This document shows positions 63,625-64,000 of a stretch of DNA of 64,000 nt, piece by piece (the stretch's first letter is position 1; every line of letters starts with the position of its first letter). This DNA comes from Cellvibrio sp. UBA7661. Its GTDB lineage: Bacteria; Pseudomonadota; Gammaproteobacteria; Pseudomonadales; Cellvibrionaceae. The stretch covers positions 1 to 64,000 of the forward strand of contig DLHT01000019.1 of the NCBI GenBank assembly GCA_002483365.1, given 5' to 3'. Both the position numbers and the translations under genes were made by a program. Below the pieces are notes generated by a model. That model had not been told where the DNA came from, did no database searches, and worked only from the letters and a program-made list of their open reading frames with translations.

Positions 63625-64000
63625 ATGTCAAAAATTAAATTACTCAGCCCGCGCCTTGCCAACCAGATTGCTGCTGGTGAAGTGGTGGAACGCCCCTCTT
63701 CGGTGATTAAAGAATTGTTGGAGAACTCGCTCGATGCTGGCGCAACGCGTTTGGAAATTGATGTAGAAGAGGGCGGAATTAAATTGATGCGCGTGCGCGA
63801 CAACGGCGGTGGTATCGACAAAGAAGATTTGCCACTCGCACTCAGTCGCCATGCAACCAGCAAAATTTATGAACTGGATGATCTTGAAGCCGTTGCCACT
63901 TTGGGGTTTCGCGGTGAAGCACTGGCGAGTATCAGCTCGGTTGCGCGCCTTGCGTTGATCAGTAGCACTAACGATGACAGTGCAGGTTGGCAAGTGGTTG
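63625..64000 (+). CDS. mutL: DNA mismatch repair protein MutL (5' part)
   Basis: The first 125 codons are present. The GHKL ATPase motifs are clear: IAAGEVVERPSSVIKELLENSLDAGA (with the catalytic Glu), VRDNGGGI and HATSKI, then TLGFRGEALASISSV. MutL couples MutS mismatch recognition to strand cleavage. It follows amiB as in most gammaproteobacteria. Confidence 0.97.
   Translation, partial: MSKIKLLSPRLANQIAAGEVVERPSSVIKELLENSLDAGATRLEIDVEEGGIKLMRVRDNGGGIDKEDLPLALSRHATSKIYELDDLEAVATLGFRGEALASISSVARLALISSTNDDSAGWQVV

Overview
The window looks like the chromosome of a polysaccharide-degrading gammaproteobacterium, most likely Cellvibrio or a close relative. The indications are a GH43 glycosidase beside a CE2-type esterase, a PEP-CTERM protein, many exported proteins, moderate GC, and the gammaproteobacterial housekeeping genes queG, nnr, tsaE, amiB and mutL. 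The assignment rests on gene content, not on a search.

1-15.4 kb (minus strand): a type I secretion locus. It reads ABC exporter, membrane-fusion protein, GT4 glycosyltransferase, two small unknown genes, then one giant cargo gene that leaves the window at its 3' end (at least 3,233 codons). The cargo has a lipase-like N-terminus (GHSLGG), many RTX calcium-binding blocks with hemolysin-type related domains, an internal zincin-like peptidase segment (HEMVH, then NEGVAEF), and 86-residue Ig-like repeats. No TolC-type outer-membrane gene is seen.

15.5-19.1 kb: a short orphan tyrosine recombinase, a small membrane protein, a peptidoglycan-peptidase-like gene overlapping a gene for an exported small protein (effector/immunity layout), and a PAP2 phosphatase. 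19.4-23.8 kb: a molybdenum-hydroxylase operon (xdhC-like, mocA-like, iorA-like, iorB-like) closed by a long inverted repeat. 24.0-29.7 kb (minus): GH43, CE2 esterase, exported sugar isomerase/epimerase-like TIM barrel, GMC oxidoreductase and its small subunit, probably periplasmic sugar processing. An alpha/beta hydrolase follows.

30.9-39.3 kb: a CDP-deoxysugar cluster (rfbF, rfbG, 3,5-epimerase-like, C-methyltransferase, FkbM methyltransferase, SDR, acetyltransferase-like) facing a TPR/O-GlcNAc-transferase-like GT41. Together these could make and attach a branched 6-deoxysugar. 39.4-43.5 kb: M14 peptidase, GFA protein, fosA, a frameshifted small gene followed by a lipoprotein, a MITE-like element and a DUF2971 gene.

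43.6-64 kb: gnd, queG, a solute-binding-like protein, a SIMPL protein, a vWA PEP-CTERM protein, an exported TPR protein, a c-di-GMP group (GAF-GGDEF, PilZ, DUF1631-like), nnr, tsaE, an SBP-GGDEF-EAL sensor, a TraF-like outer-membrane protein, amiB and the start of mutL. No rRNA, tRNA, CRISPR array or complete insertion sequence was recognised.
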